Shown piece by piece: positions 1 through 7,175 of a DNA stretch of 64,000 nucleotides. The position numbers and the translations under genes are program-made. Every line of letters begins with the position of its first letter. Position 1 is the stretch's first letter. The DNA is from Microbacterium foliorum (GTDB taxonomy: Bacteria > Actinomycetota > Actinomycetes > Actinomycetales > Microbacteriaceae), in contig NZ_CP041040.1 of NCBI RefSeq assembly GCF_006385575.1, positions 558,001 through 622,000 on the forward strand, in the 5' to 3' direction. The notes beneath the pieces are model-generated. The model had not been told where the DNA came from, did no database searches, and saw only the letters and a list, made by a program, of their open reading frames with translations.

Positions 1-2
1 AA

Positions 3-1088
3 CGATCGGGGAAGACGCGCTTGCTCGAGGTGCTGAGCCTGCTGGTCAACGACCCTGTGCGATTCGCCGACGTCAGCGTTCCGTATCTCTTCCGACGCAT
101 CGAGAAGGCAGGGGACACCCCGCCGACGTTGATGCTCGACGAGGCGGACGCGATCTTCTCAGCGGGACGGCCGAGTGAACGCTCCGAAGCCCTCCGCGGA
201 ATCCTCAACACCGGATTCCAGCGGGGTTTCGTATACGGCCGGGTCGAGAAGCCGAACAATCAGCTGAAGGAGTATCGAGTCTTCGCCCTGGCAGCGATCG
301 CTTCGATCGGCGCACTGCCGGACACTATCGAAGACCGAGCGATAGTACTCACTATGCGTCGGCGTTCGGGAACTGAACTCGTTGAGCAGTTCCGGCTTAG
401 GGACGCAGGGGAGTACCTCGCCGTAGTGCGCCATCGCCTGCATCGTCTGCTCACCGACCACCAAGATGAGATAGCCGGTGTCCGCCCCGAACTGCCGGTG
501 GAAGACCGCGCAGCTGATCTTTGGGAGCCGCTCGTCGCAGTGGCCCATCTTGCAGGAGACGAATGGATCAATCGCGCCTGGACGGCAGCAATCACCATGG
601 TCGAGCAAGCGCGAGAGGACGAGAGCTCCGCGAACGTCGGCTTGGCGCTTCTGGAAGCCACTCGCGAAGTACTCAACTCGTACCGCGATGGCGCATGGAT
701 CGGCAGCGTCCAGCTGGTCGAAGCCCTCAGCAAGGTGCCCGAATACCGCGATTTGGCAAGTGCGCTGGGAGTCGCCGGAGTCGCTCGGGTACTTCGTCTA
801 TACGGAGTCCGACCCGCCAACCATCGTGTCGGGGAGAGCGTGCGAAAGGGATATCGACTCGTCGATCTCCGCGACGCATGGATGCGGTACCTCCCCTCTG
901 CGCTTTCGCCCGCTACAGGAGCTACGCCGCTACTTCCGCAGAGAGATCAGGAGGAAGCAGCCACGCGACAAGCTACACATCCGCTACGCACCGCTACCCA
1001 CGAAGCGAACCGAGGGCAAGGGAATGCGGAGCATCCCGCGGCAGCCTCTGTTTCCCACATCGAAGAGGTGACGCATGTGCGGTCATGA
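3..1088 (+). CDS. DUF3631-domain P-loop ATPase, 5' end outside the window
   Basis: The reading frame is open to the left edge. Codons at 3-20 read R-S-G-K-T-R, the end of a Walker A motif, so the TTG at 21 is not the real start and the N-terminal part lies outside the window. A Walker B motif (LMLDEADAIF) follows about 40 residues later. This layout matches the DUF3631 proteins found in actinobacterial plasmids and integrated elements, often as part of primase- or helicase-like proteins. The last 70 residues are low in complexity and rich in Ala, Thr and Arg. Downstream lie MobC-like, ParB-like and resolvase genes, which supports a mobile-element origin. The substrate is unknown; a role in element replication is an inference. 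Confidence 0.75.
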   Translation, partial: RSGKTRLLEVLSLLVNDPVRFADVSVPYLFRRIEKAGDTPPTLMLDEADAIFSAGRPSERSEALRGILNTGFQRGFVYGRVEKPNNQLKEYRVFALAAIASIGALPDTIEDRAIVLTMRRRSGTELVEQFRLRDAGEYLAVVRHRLHRLLTDHQDEIAGVRPELPVEDRAADLWEPLVAVAHLAGDEWINRAWTAAITMVEQAREDESSANVGLALLEATREVLNSYRDGAWIGSVQLVEALSKVPEYRDLASALGVAGVARVLRLYGVRPANHRVGESVRKGYRLVDLRDAWMRYLPSALSPATGATPLLPQRDQEEAATRQATHPLRTATHEANRGQGNAEHPAAASVSHIEEVTHVRS

Positions 1089-1111
1089 ATCCTGCAGAGC
1101 AAGCTATACGG

Positions 1112-1124
1112 TTAGGGCCCCTAA
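1112..1124. promoter_or_regulatory. Palindrome upstream of mobC
   Basis: A perfect inverted repeat, TTAGGG-C-CCCTAA, lies in the 93-bp gap between the DUF3631 gene and the mobC-like gene. It could be an operator or part of an origin of transfer, since oriT sites often lie just upstream of mobC. No nick-site consensus could be recognised. Confidence 0.35.
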
Positions 1125-1181
1125 TTCGGCTTGTCTGTCCAGTCGAAGTTTCTCCCGTTCGCTGCGCTGGGCATGGAGAGC

Positions 1182-1568
1182 ATGATGGTCGACCGCGCAA
1201 GCCAGAACCGCCGACGGCCGAACGCACCCGCCTCGCGTCAGATTGTCCACAAGGTGAAAGTTAACGAGGAGGAAGAGGCCGCACTGGTCGCTCGCTCCAC
1301 GGAGCAAGGCGTGACCGTTGCTCGACTACTCGTCGAGTCGGCACTGTCACCCGAGCCCGGCGAGACGGCCACCGATCGAAGGAATGCCCTGGAGATGTTG
1401 TTCCGTATCGAGCGACTCATCTCGAACATCGCAAGCAACGTGAATCAGATCGCGAGAGTAGCGAACACTACGGGCAGCACCGATCTGTCATCTCTACGTG
1501 AACACCTTCAGCAGGCGAAGGCAGCGTACGAATCCATTGATCGATGCGTCGAACGGTTCTCCTTATGA
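1182..1568 (+). CDS. mobC: MobC-like relaxosome accessory protein
   Basis: The protein of about 128 residues starts with a basic segment, followed by a ribbon-helix-helix-like stretch (KVKVNEEEEAALVARSTEQG...VARLLVESAL). It ends in a helical region containing SNVNQIARVAN, the signature region of plasmid MobC proteins, which help the relaxase melt DNA at oriT. The ATG at 1182 is preferred over upstream starts at 1131 (TTG) and 1173 because GGAG lies just ahead of it. The stop overlaps the next start by 4 nt (ATGA), so the two genes are probably co-translated. No relaxase gene follows, which is unusual because mobC normally precedes mobA. The family call is good; function in mobilisation here is doubtful. 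Confidence 0.6.
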   Translation: MMVDRASQNRRRPNAPASRQIVHKVKVNEEEEAALVARSTEQGVTVARLLVESALSPEPGETATDRRNALEMLFRIERLISNIASNVNQIARVANTTGSTDLSSLREHLQQAKAAYESIDRCVERFSL

Positions 1569-1837
1569 CCGGGACTGGGCGACCGAAGCCCAGGAAGGTC
1601 TCTTTCTACGTCGATCTATCGCTCGATGAGCGTATGCGGGCGGCCATGCTCAACACGATGGTCGCAGAAGGACACCGCTCCCTGTCGGACTTCTTGAGCA
1701 ACGCCGTGCTCTACGAGCTTGCTCGTCTCGAGGCGCGGTACAACTCGGGGGAGCCATTCGTGGTCACTGCTTCGGGCTCGGTTCCTCGGGGCCGACCGCC
1801 GGCGCTTCGGGCGCGGTCGAGAAGTGTCGGCGATTGA
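1565..1837 (+). CDS. Small ParB-like centromere-binding protein
   Basis: This 90-residue protein has a core (RKVSFYVDLSLDERMRAAML...EGHRSLSDFLSNAVLYELARLE) with the beta-strand plus two-helix pattern of ribbon-helix-helix DNA-binding proteins. It resembles the C-terminal domain of ParB-type partition proteins on actinobacterial plasmids. The start at 1565 is chosen because it forms an ATGA overlap with the mobC stop; an earlier ATG at 1544 would overlap mobC by 25 nt. Its last 74 nt overlap the convergent HTH gene. No ParA ATPase is seen in the window, so partition function is an inference; it could equally be an autoregulator of the element. Confidence 0.5.
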   Translation: MTGTGRPKPRKVSFYVDLSLDERMRAAMLNTMVAEGHRSLSDFLSNAVLYELARLEARYNSGEPFVVTASGSVPRGRPPALRARSRSVGD

Positions 1838-2267
1838 ACACGGTCTCGTAGATGTCGTCACTGATGAGGCCGCGGCGCGCCGCGTCGTCGATCTCCGACC
1901 AGGTGCCAGGCGGATCGACGATCAGCGAGTCATACCCGTTGGTATGGCCGCCTTGCACGTAGGGGAACCGCGTGAGTTCGTCCACAAGCTGCGCCCGATC
2001 GATGAACCTGGCGGCATAGCGCTGGCATATCTCGTACGGCGTCGCGCCGGAGAATCCGTCCAGAGGCATTGTCACCTTAGCGGCCGTGCGGAGTGCGCTG
2101 AGCACTGACGGCTGGGCCATCCCGAGCCATCTGGCGATCTCGCGTTGGCTGTATCCGTGCTGGTCGAACCGGCGCAGCTCGCGCCGGTAGTCCAGCTCAG
2201 CCATCTCTTTCCGATGGCGCGCGGACACCGCCGCACGGGCCCAGTCCGGAACCTCTGAGATCGCCAT
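1764..2267 (-). CDS. Helix-turn-helix protein of a mobile element
   Basis: The 167-residue protein carries an HTH segment near residues 38-60 (GYSQREIARWLGMAQPSVLSALR), like those of resolvase-type or sigma-like DNA-binding domains. The rest (ATPYEICQRYAARFIDRAQLVDEL, GTWSEIDDAARRGLISDDIYE) is an unnamed family seen next to resolvases in actinobacterial plasmids. The ATG at 2267 is chosen because AGGGG lies 8 nt upstream; a GTG at 2276 is possible. The gene lies downstream of the broken resolvase on the same strand and converges with the ParB-like gene, with 74 nt of overlap. It is likely a transcriptional regulator of the element. A palindrome lies directly over its ribosome-binding site. 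Confidence 0.5.
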   Translation of the reverse strand: MAISEVPDWARAAVSARHRKEMAELDYRRELRRFDQHGYSQREIARWLGMAQPSVLSALRTAAKVTMPLDGFSGATPYEICQRYAARFIDRAQLVDELTRFPYVQGGHTNGYDSLIVDPPGTWSEIDDAARRGLISDDIYETVFNRRHFSTAPEAPAVGPEEPSPKQ

Positions 2268-2269
2268 AT

Positions 2270-2285
2270 CTATCACCCCTGATAG
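2270..2285. promoter_or_regulatory. Palindrome over the HTH gene's ribosome-binding site
   Basis: A perfect inverted repeat, CTATCA-cccc-TGATAG, begins 3 nt upstream of the chosen HTH start and covers its Shine-Dalgarno sequence. It is well placed for autorepression by the HTH protein. Binding is inferred, not shown. Confidence 0.4.
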
Positions 2286-2295
2286 GGAATTCTAT

Positions 2296-2324
2296 CTCGT
2301 CCATAGTGATTACTATCGGACGAG
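2296..2324. repeat. 29-bp near-perfect palindrome at the resolvase 3' end
   Basis: Arms CTCGTCC-ATAGT and ACTAT-c-GGACGAG surround a GATT centre: 12 paired bases with one bulged C. It overlaps the last codons and stop of the resolvase remnant and lies upstream of the HTH gene. It has no T-run, so it is a poor intrinsic terminator. A recombination site or an operator is more likely. Confidence 0.45.
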
Positions 2325-2869
2325 TGCTCGTCGCACGCTAGAAGTTCCGACTCCGCGCACGCGCGCGATGCTTGCCCAGCTCCGCTGCCCGGTACGCAGG
2401 CGTTCGGCCTCAGCAATCCGCTCGGGTGTCATCACGGTCGGACGGCCGCCGACACGACCCTGACTGCGCGCGTACTCGAGACCGCGGAGGGTGTTTTCCC
2501 GGATGGTATCGACGCGGAGCTGCGCGAACACTGCGACGATGCCGTAGAGAGCTCGGCCCATCGGCGTGGTCGTGTCGATCATGGGCTCTGTGAGGCTGAC
2601 GAGGTTCACCCGCCGCGCGTCCAGGTCCTGCAGCGTCTCGATCAGGATGCGTTCACTGCCGGCGAGGCGGTCGAGTCGTCGGACTTTGAGAATGTCGCCC
2701 GCTCGCAAATAGTTCAAGCACTCGAGCCATGCGGGCGGTCCGTGGAGCGGCTCGATTCGCCGTGGTCGACGAATACCCGTTCGCAGCCGGCGGCGCGCAG
2801 CTCGGCCTCCTGTGCTTGGGGGTTCTGCTCGCGCCTGGAGACGCGGGCGTATCCGACTTCGTGTGCCAT
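2313..2869 (-). pseudogene. Serine recombinase (resolvase), broken by a 1-nt deletion
   Basis: From the ATG at 2869 the first frame reads MAHEVGYARVSRREQNPQAQ and onward to ...HGESSRSTDRP. This includes the catalytic Ser of the GYARVS motif. It then runs into a TGA. The next frame continues as W-L-E-C-L-N-Y-L-R-A-G-D...KVRRLDRLAGSE to the C-terminal HTH (RSWASIARVRGVGTSSVRRAL). The frames join at about 2730-2736, where one base is missing from the expected Ala codon before Trp. Joined, the product would be about 185 residues, the usual size of small resolvases. Unless this is a sequencing error, the enzyme is split between its catalytic Ser and its DNA-binding domain and is inactive. Confidence 0.8.
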
Positions 2870-3004
2870 GCCGAAAACGCTACAGCCGACGTATCGGGGC
2901 GTTTGGGTTTCGGCAGGGGGTTTCGGCGGGCCACGTACCGGCGTGTCGCGCAGATGATCGCAATCGGCGACGAGACCGTCGTAATCGATCGTTTACGGCA
3001 GGCG
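2866..3004. other. res-like motif array upstream of the resolvase remnant
   Basis: The gap between the resolvase start and csoR holds several copies of a GTTT(t/a)CGGCa motif. One on the minus strand overlaps the resolvase start (GCGTTTTCGGCATG). Two are direct copies within 2913-2938 (GGTTTCGGC). A longer copy lies at 2984-3004 (atCGATCGTTTACGGCAGgcg). Resolvases usually bind repeated subsites next to their own promoter, so this is a plausible res site. Related 21-bp copies occur at 8160-8180 and 8827-8847. The remaining stretch up to csoR shows nothing else. Confidence 0.35.
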
Positions 3005-3069
3005 CACGAGTTCTCGTCGGACTCGCACCGCTAGAGCTACCAGTCACGCGGGAATGCACACGACTGGCC

Positions 3070-3098
3070 TTGAGTTGGATACCCCCAAGGGGTATGTT
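3070..3098 (+). promoter_or_regulatory. csoR promoter with CsoR operator in the spacer
   Basis: A -35 box TTGAGT (3070-3075) and a -10 box TATGTT (3093-3098) are 17 bp apart. The palindrome ATACCCC-caa-GGGGTAT (3079-3095) fills the spacer and matches the known GC-rich CsoR operator pattern. The -10 ends 6 nt before the ATG at 3105, so the transcript is probably leaderless. CsoR without copper would block RNA polymerase here; copper binding would release it. Confidence 0.75.
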
Positions 3099-3104
3099 TT
3101 AATC

Positions 3105-3386
3105 ATGAACGGGTACACCGACAACAAGGCTGATCTGCGTAAGCGGTTGAGTCGCGTCGAGGGTCAGGTGCGAGGGATCGCACGGATGGTCGACGAAGAC
3201 AAGTACTGCATCGACATCCTCACGCAGGTTTCTGCAGCGACGAAAGCGCTTGAAACGGTGGCGTTGTCGCTGCTGAGCGATCATCTGAGTCATTGCGTCG
3301 CCGAGGCCAGCGCTGAGGGCGGCGAAGTCGCGGCAGAGAAGGTCCGCGAGGCTAACGAAGCCATTGCCCGCCTGGTCCGTTCATAA
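3105..3386 (+). CDS. csoR: Copper-sensing repressor CsoR
   Basis: This 93-residue protein is an all-helical CsoR/RcnR-family repressor. It has the copper ligands Cys35, His60 and Cys64 with the spacing of mycobacterial CsoR, which separates it from nickel (RcnR) and formaldehyde (FrmR) sensors. The ATG at 3105 is chosen over an upstream GTG-type start at 3054 because a promoter with a CsoR-like palindrome ends 6 nt before it. It is the first gene of a copper cassette and is followed 32 nt later by a copper chaperone and then the efflux ATPase. It should repress the whole cassette and let go when Cu(I) binds. Confidence 0.9.
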   Translation: MNGYTDNKADLRKRLSRVEGQVRGIARMVDEDKYCIDILTQVSAATKALETVALSLLSDHLSHCVAEASAEGGEVAAEKVREANEAIARLVRS

Positions 3387-3418
3387 CCGCCACGTCTGTC
3401 TACTTGAAGGAGCACACG

Positions 3419-3745
3419 ATGACTGATCGCATTGAACTTGGCCTGAAGGACGAGAACGCTGGCTGCGCGTGCTGTGCCGTTCCATCGAACACCGAGGCAT
3501 CCACACCCACTGCGGCCTCGTCTTCCTCGGAAGAGGTTTTGGTTGCGGGTATGACGTGCTCGCATTGCGTGTCGAGCGTCAGTGACGAACTGACGGCTGT
3601 GGACGGTGTCGAGTCCGTCGACGTCGACTTGAACGCCGGCGGCATCTCCCGCGTGACCATCCACAGCGCAGCACCGGTCGATCCTGCTGCTGTGAGGGCT
3701 GCGGTCGAAGAGGCCGGCTATACCCTCGCGACCAGCCAGGCCTGA
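3419..3745 (+). CDS. copZ: Heavy-metal-associated copper chaperone (CopZ-like)
   Basis: The 108-residue protein has one HMA ferredoxin-like domain from about residue 39 to the end, with the metal site GMTCSHC (Cys47, Cys50). Such chaperones pass Cu(I) to the efflux ATPase in the cytoplasm. Unlike standard 68-70 residue CopZ it has a 38-residue N-terminal extension with a Cys-rich CACC patch (residues 16-19) and a Ser/Thr linker, perhaps a second metal site. The ATG at 3419 is preceded by GAAGGA; an in-frame upstream start at 3404 has no such site. It lies between csoR and the ATPase gene and is surely co-transcribed with them. Confidence 0.8.
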   Translation: MTDRIELGLKDENAGCACCAVPSNTEASTPTAASSSSEEVLVAGMTCSHCVSSVSDELTAVDGVESVDVDLNAGGISRVTIHSAAPVDPAAVRAAVEEAGYTLATSQA

Positions 3746-3799
3746 GTCGCTAACTGTCTGCACCCGGCTCGACCGGGCGCATCCGAGCAAGGAGTTCCG

Positions 3800-5920
3800 A
3801 TGAGCCAGCATGACGAACATAGCCATCACGCCGCGCACGAGAACCACGGCAGCGCGCCGACAACGGAGCATGACCACGCGGCGATGAGCCACGATCACGA
3901 CACTTCGCCAGAACATAGCGGCCATGGTGGTCACGGCGGACATGGTGGCCACGGTGATCATGTCCGCCAGTTCCGGCGGTTGTTCTGGATCATGCTGATC
4001 CTCGCGGTCCCGGTTGTCGGGTTCTCGATGATGTTCTCGATGCTGCTCGGATACCCACTGCCAGACACCGCCTGGGTCGGGTGGATCTCCCCGGTTCTCG
4101 GAACCGTCATGTATGTGTGGGGCGGTGCCCCGTTCCTCACCGGCGCGGTGAGTGAGCTTCGCGCCCGTAAGCCCGGGATGATGCTGCTGATCGCCCTCGC
4201 GATCACGGTGGCGTTCCTCGCGTCATGGGGTGCGAGTCTGGGCCTGTTGCACCACGAGTTGGATTTCTGGTGGGAGCTGGCCCTGCTGATCGTGATCATG
4301 CTGCTTGGTCACTGGATCGAGATGCGCTCTCTCGCGCAGACCACCTCGGCACTGGATTCCCTTGCCGCTCTGCTGCCCGATGAGGCGGAGAAGGTAGAGG
4401 GCGACACGACAACCACTGTCGCGCCTGCTGACTTGCTGGTGGGGGATGTCGTGGTGGTGCGCCCCGGCGGGCGGGTCCCCGCGGACGGGCGGATCGTGCA
4501 GGGCTCGGCGAGCATGGACGAGTCGATGATCACTGGCGAGTCCCGGCCGGTGCGCCGTAGCGACGGCGATCAGGTGATCGCCGGCACGGTCGCGACCGAT
4601 TCTGGTGTGCGGGTGGAGATCACTGCGATCGGTGAGGACACTGCTCTGGCGGGGATTCAGAAGCTAGTGACCGAGGCGCAGAGTTCGTCGTCGCGGGCGC
4701 AACGGCTCGCGGATAAGGCGGCGGGGTGGTTGTTCTGGTTCGCGCTCGGCGCTGCCGCGATCACCGCGATCGTGTGGACGGTCGTCGGCCAGCCCGACGC
4801 CGCGGTGATCCGCACGATCACCGTGCTCGTGATCGCCTGCCCGCACGCTCTCGGCTTGGCGATCCCACTGGTTGTGTCGATCGCGACGGAGCGCGCCGCC
4901 CGTGGGGGTGTGCTGATCAAGGATCGTCTCGCGCTGGAGAGCATGCGTACCGTCGACACGGTCCTGTTCGACAAGACCGGCACCCTCACTAAGGGCACCC
5001 CCGCCGTTACCGCGATCGACCCCGTTTCCGGCACCGATTCCGACCAGTTGCTGGCGTGGGCTGCGGCCGCGGAAGCGGACTCCGAGCACCCCCTCGCCCG
5101 CGCGATCGTGAACGCGGCCAAGGAGAAGAACCTCACCGTTCCCGCGTCCTCTGACTTCGAGTCGTCCCCGGCTGTCGGAGTTCGTGCGCGTGTCGATGGA
5201 CACGTTGTGCAAGTCGGTGGACCGTACATGCTCGAGCAGGAGAACGCCCACGAGCTGCCGGTTGCCGACGAGTGGCGCAATGAGGGTGCGATCATCCTCC
5301 ACGTCCTCGTCGACGGCAAGGTTGCGGGCGCTCTACGGCTGGCAGACGAGATCCGCTCCGAGTCGCGTCACGCAGTCGAGGCCCTCCATGAGCGCGGTGT
5401 GCAGGTGGTCATGATCACCGGTGATGCCGATGCGGTCGCCGCCTCCGTGGCGGGCGAGCTGGGCATCGATCGTTACTTCGCCGGGGTGCGACCGGAGGAC
5501 AAGGCCTCGAAGGTCAAAGAGCTGCAAGGCGAAGGCCGGAAGGTCGCGATGGTCGGAGACGGTGTGAACGATGCGCCTGCGCTCGCGCAGGCGGATGTCG
5601 GTATCGCCATCGGTGCGGGAACGGATGTCGCGATCGCCTCCGCCGGCGTCATCCTCGCCAGCGACGACCCCCGGTCGGTGCTCTCGGTGATCGAACTGTC
5701 CCGAGCCAGCTACCGGAAGATGAAGCAGAACCTCTGGTGGGCCGCCGGCTACAACCTCCTCTCCGTCCCGCTCGCAGCAGGCGTACTCGCCCCCATCGGT
5801 TTCGTGCTCCCGATGTCCGTGGGTGCCGTGCTGATGTCGTTGTCGACCATCGTCGTCGCGCTCAACGCGCAGCTGCTGCGCCGGCTGGACCTGCGCCCCG
5901 ACGCAGTGGCCAGCAAGTAG
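3800..5920 (+). CDS. copB: CopB-type copper-exporting P1B ATPase
   Basis: The 706-residue membrane ATPase has all P-type landmarks: TGES near 245, the CPH ion-channel motif at 347-349, the phosphorylation site DKTGT at 391-395, the HP locus at 430-431 and GDGVND near 586. CPH instead of CPC marks the P1B-3/CopB subgroup, linked in other bacteria to Cu(II) or Cu(I)/Ag(I) efflux. The first 55 residues are a His-Gly-rich tail that replaces an HMA domain and probably binds copper. A GAAGG-like site (CAAGGAG) precedes the ATG. It is the effector of the cassette and pumps copper out of the cytoplasm. Confidence 0.9.
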   Translation: MSQHDEHSHHAAHENHGSAPTTEHDHAAMSHDHDTSPEHSGHGGHGGHGGHGDHVRQFRRLFWIMLILAVPVVGFSMMFSMLLGYPLPDTAWVGWISPVLGTVMYVWGGAPFLTGAVSELRARKPGMMLLIALAITVAFLASWGASLGLLHHELDFWWELALLIVIMLLGHWIEMRSLAQTTSALDSLAALLPDEAEKVEGDTTTTVAPADLLVGDVVVVRPGGRVPADGRIVQGSASMDESMITGESRPVRRSDGDQVIAGTVATDSGVRVEITAIGEDTALAGIQKLVTEAQSSSSRAQRLADKAAGWLFWFALGAAAITAIVWTVVGQPDAAVIRTITVLVIACPHALGLAIPLVVSIATERAARGGVLIKDRLALESMRTVDTVLFDKTGTLTKGTPAVTAIDPVSGTDSDQLLAWAAAAEADSEHPLARAIVNAAKEKNLTVPASSDFESSPAVGVRARVDGHVVQVGGPYMLEQENAHELPVADEWRNEGAIILHVLVDGKVAGALRLADEIRSESRHAVEALHERGVQVVMITGDADAVAASVAGELGIDRYFAGVRPEDKASKVKELQGEGRKVAMVGDGVNDAPALAQADVGIAIGAGTDVAIASAGVILASDDPRSVLSVIELSRASYRKMKQNLWWAAGYNLLSVPLAAGVLAPIGFVLPMSVGAVLMSLSTIVVALNAQLLRRLDLRPDAVASK

Positions 5921-5971
5921 CAAGAAACAGTCGGGACGACGGACGTAGGCTGATAGGAACGGGAGGTGAGT

Positions 5972-6433
5972 ATGTCGCTGATCAACGTCGCACAACAGGT
6001 GCGGGGACCGCGCACGCTCACTCACACCGTCTTGGCCGTCATCGCGGTCGCCGTGGGCATCATCGCCGGCCTGCTGGCGATGCACTCCTTCAACTCGCAC
6101 GCGACAACTGCCGGCCACCACGACACCGTCGCTGTCAGCACTCAAGCCGGAGCGTCCGACCATCATCGCGATGCGTCCGCTTCCGCCGTCTTGCCGGACT
6201 CACCGCAAGTGGACGCGGGATGCGCGACGTGCGGGGGCACGGACTCGATGACGTGGATGGCGTGCGTCCTCGCGCTCCTGGTCGCCACAATCCTGCTCGG
6301 ACGGATCGGGCTCGGCTGGCGGCACTCGACACTGATCGAAATGCTCACGGCCGCGACGACGCGCTGGCCCGCCCGCGCTCACGCCCTCCCGCCACCCCCC
6401 TCTCTCACGGTCCTCTGCATCAGTCGCACGTGA
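5972..6433 (+). CDS. DUF6153-like small membrane protein of copper loci
   Basis: The 153-residue protein has a membrane helix near residues 20-40 (TVLAVIAVAVGIIAGLLAM) and a second near 90-110 (MTWMACVLALLVATILLG). Between them is a His- and Cys-containing loop (HHDT, DHHRD, CATC). This layout fits the DUF6153 family, which accompanies copper genes in Actinobacteria. The ATG at 5972 is chosen over a GTG at 5966 because GGGAGG lies just upstream. It follows copB by 51 nt and precedes the DUF305 gene. Its function is not established; the ligand-rich exposed loop suggests extracytoplasmic metal binding. Confidence 0.6.
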   Translation: MSLINVAQQVRGPRTLTHTVLAVIAVAVGIIAGLLAMHSFNSHATTAGHHDTVAVSTQAGASDHHRDASASAVLPDSPQVDAGCATCGGTDSMTWMACVLALLVATILLGRIGLGWRHSTLIEMLTAATTRWPARAHALPPPPSLTVLCISRT

Positions 6434-6515
6434 TGGCGCGCTAGCCCGCTCTGCGGGCACGCACCCCTGGCACCGGCAGTAGCCGGGCCTCATCACCGAC
6501 CCTTGGAGAACACTC

Positions 6516-7115
6516 ATGAAGATTCGACCCGCGGCGATCGCCGCACTCACCCTCACTGCCCTTCTTGCCCTCACGGGCTGCGCCGGAAACACCGGTTCCG
6601 GCGACGGCATGGAAGGCATGGACCACGGCGGAAGCTCGTCCGCACCCGCCGACACAGTAGACGCGAACGACGCCGACATCATGTTCGCCAGCATGATGAA
6701 GGAGCACCACGCACAGGCCATCGAGATGTCCGACGTCCTCCTCAGCAAGGACGGCGTCGATGAGCGCGTCGTCGCTCTCGCGGAAGAGATCAAGGCCGCT
6801 CAGGAGCCCGAGATCCAGAAGATGGACCAATGGCTCGAGGACTGGGGCGCGGATATGGGCGACATGGGTGGCATGGATCATGGCGACGGCATGATGTCCG
6901 AGGACGACATGCAGGCCCTCGAAGATGCCACCGGTCCCGATGCTGGCGCTCTGTTCCTCGAGCAGATGATCCAGCACCACGAGGGCGCTGTCGACATGGC
7001 GCAGGAAGAAGTCGACAACGGTCAAAACAGCGACGCCATCGCACTCGCTGAAACGATCATCGACACGCAAACCGACGAGATCGCCACCATGAAGGAGATC
7101 CTCGCAACTCTGTGA
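6516..7115 (+). CDS. DUF305 lipoprotein, probable copper-binding
   Basis: This 199-residue protein has a lipoprotein signal ending in LTGC (Cys22), so it is anchored outside the membrane. Two DUF305 modules follow, each with a His-His core: MMKEHHAQAIEMSD near residue 55 and MIQHHEGAVDMAQ near residue 150. They are joined by Met/His-rich stretches (MEGMDHGG, MGDMGGMDHGDGMM) typical of extracytoplasmic copper ligands. DUF305 is a ferritin-like four-helix fold common beside copper and silver resistance genes. GGAGAACACTC precedes the ATG. It probably buffers copper after export. Confidence 0.8.
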   Translation: MKIRPAAIAALTLTALLALTGCAGNTGSGDGMEGMDHGGSSSAPADTVDANDADIMFASMMKEHHAQAIEMSDVLLSKDGVDERVVALAEEIKAAQEPEIQKMDQWLEDWGADMGDMGGMDHGDGMMSEDDMQALEDATGPDAGALFLEQMIQHHEGAVDMAQEEVDNGQNSDAIALAETIIDTQTDEIATMKEILATL

Positions 7116-7122
7116 TCCCCGG

Positions 7123-7151
7123 GGTGGGGTGCGGGGCTCCCGCACCCCACC
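7123..7151. terminator. Strong hairpin after the DUF305 gene
   Basis: A perfect 13-bp stem (GGTGGGGTGCGGG / CCCGCACCCCACC) with a GCT loop lies 8 nt after the DUF305 stop. There is no T-run, so it may attenuate rather than fully stop transcription into the next gene, or stabilise the upstream mRNA. A weaker 6-bp hairpin (GCCCGC-tct-GCGGGC, 6444-6458) precedes the DUF305 gene. Confidence 0.55.
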
Positions 7152-7175
7152 TCGTGATCTGTTGCGCACACCATC

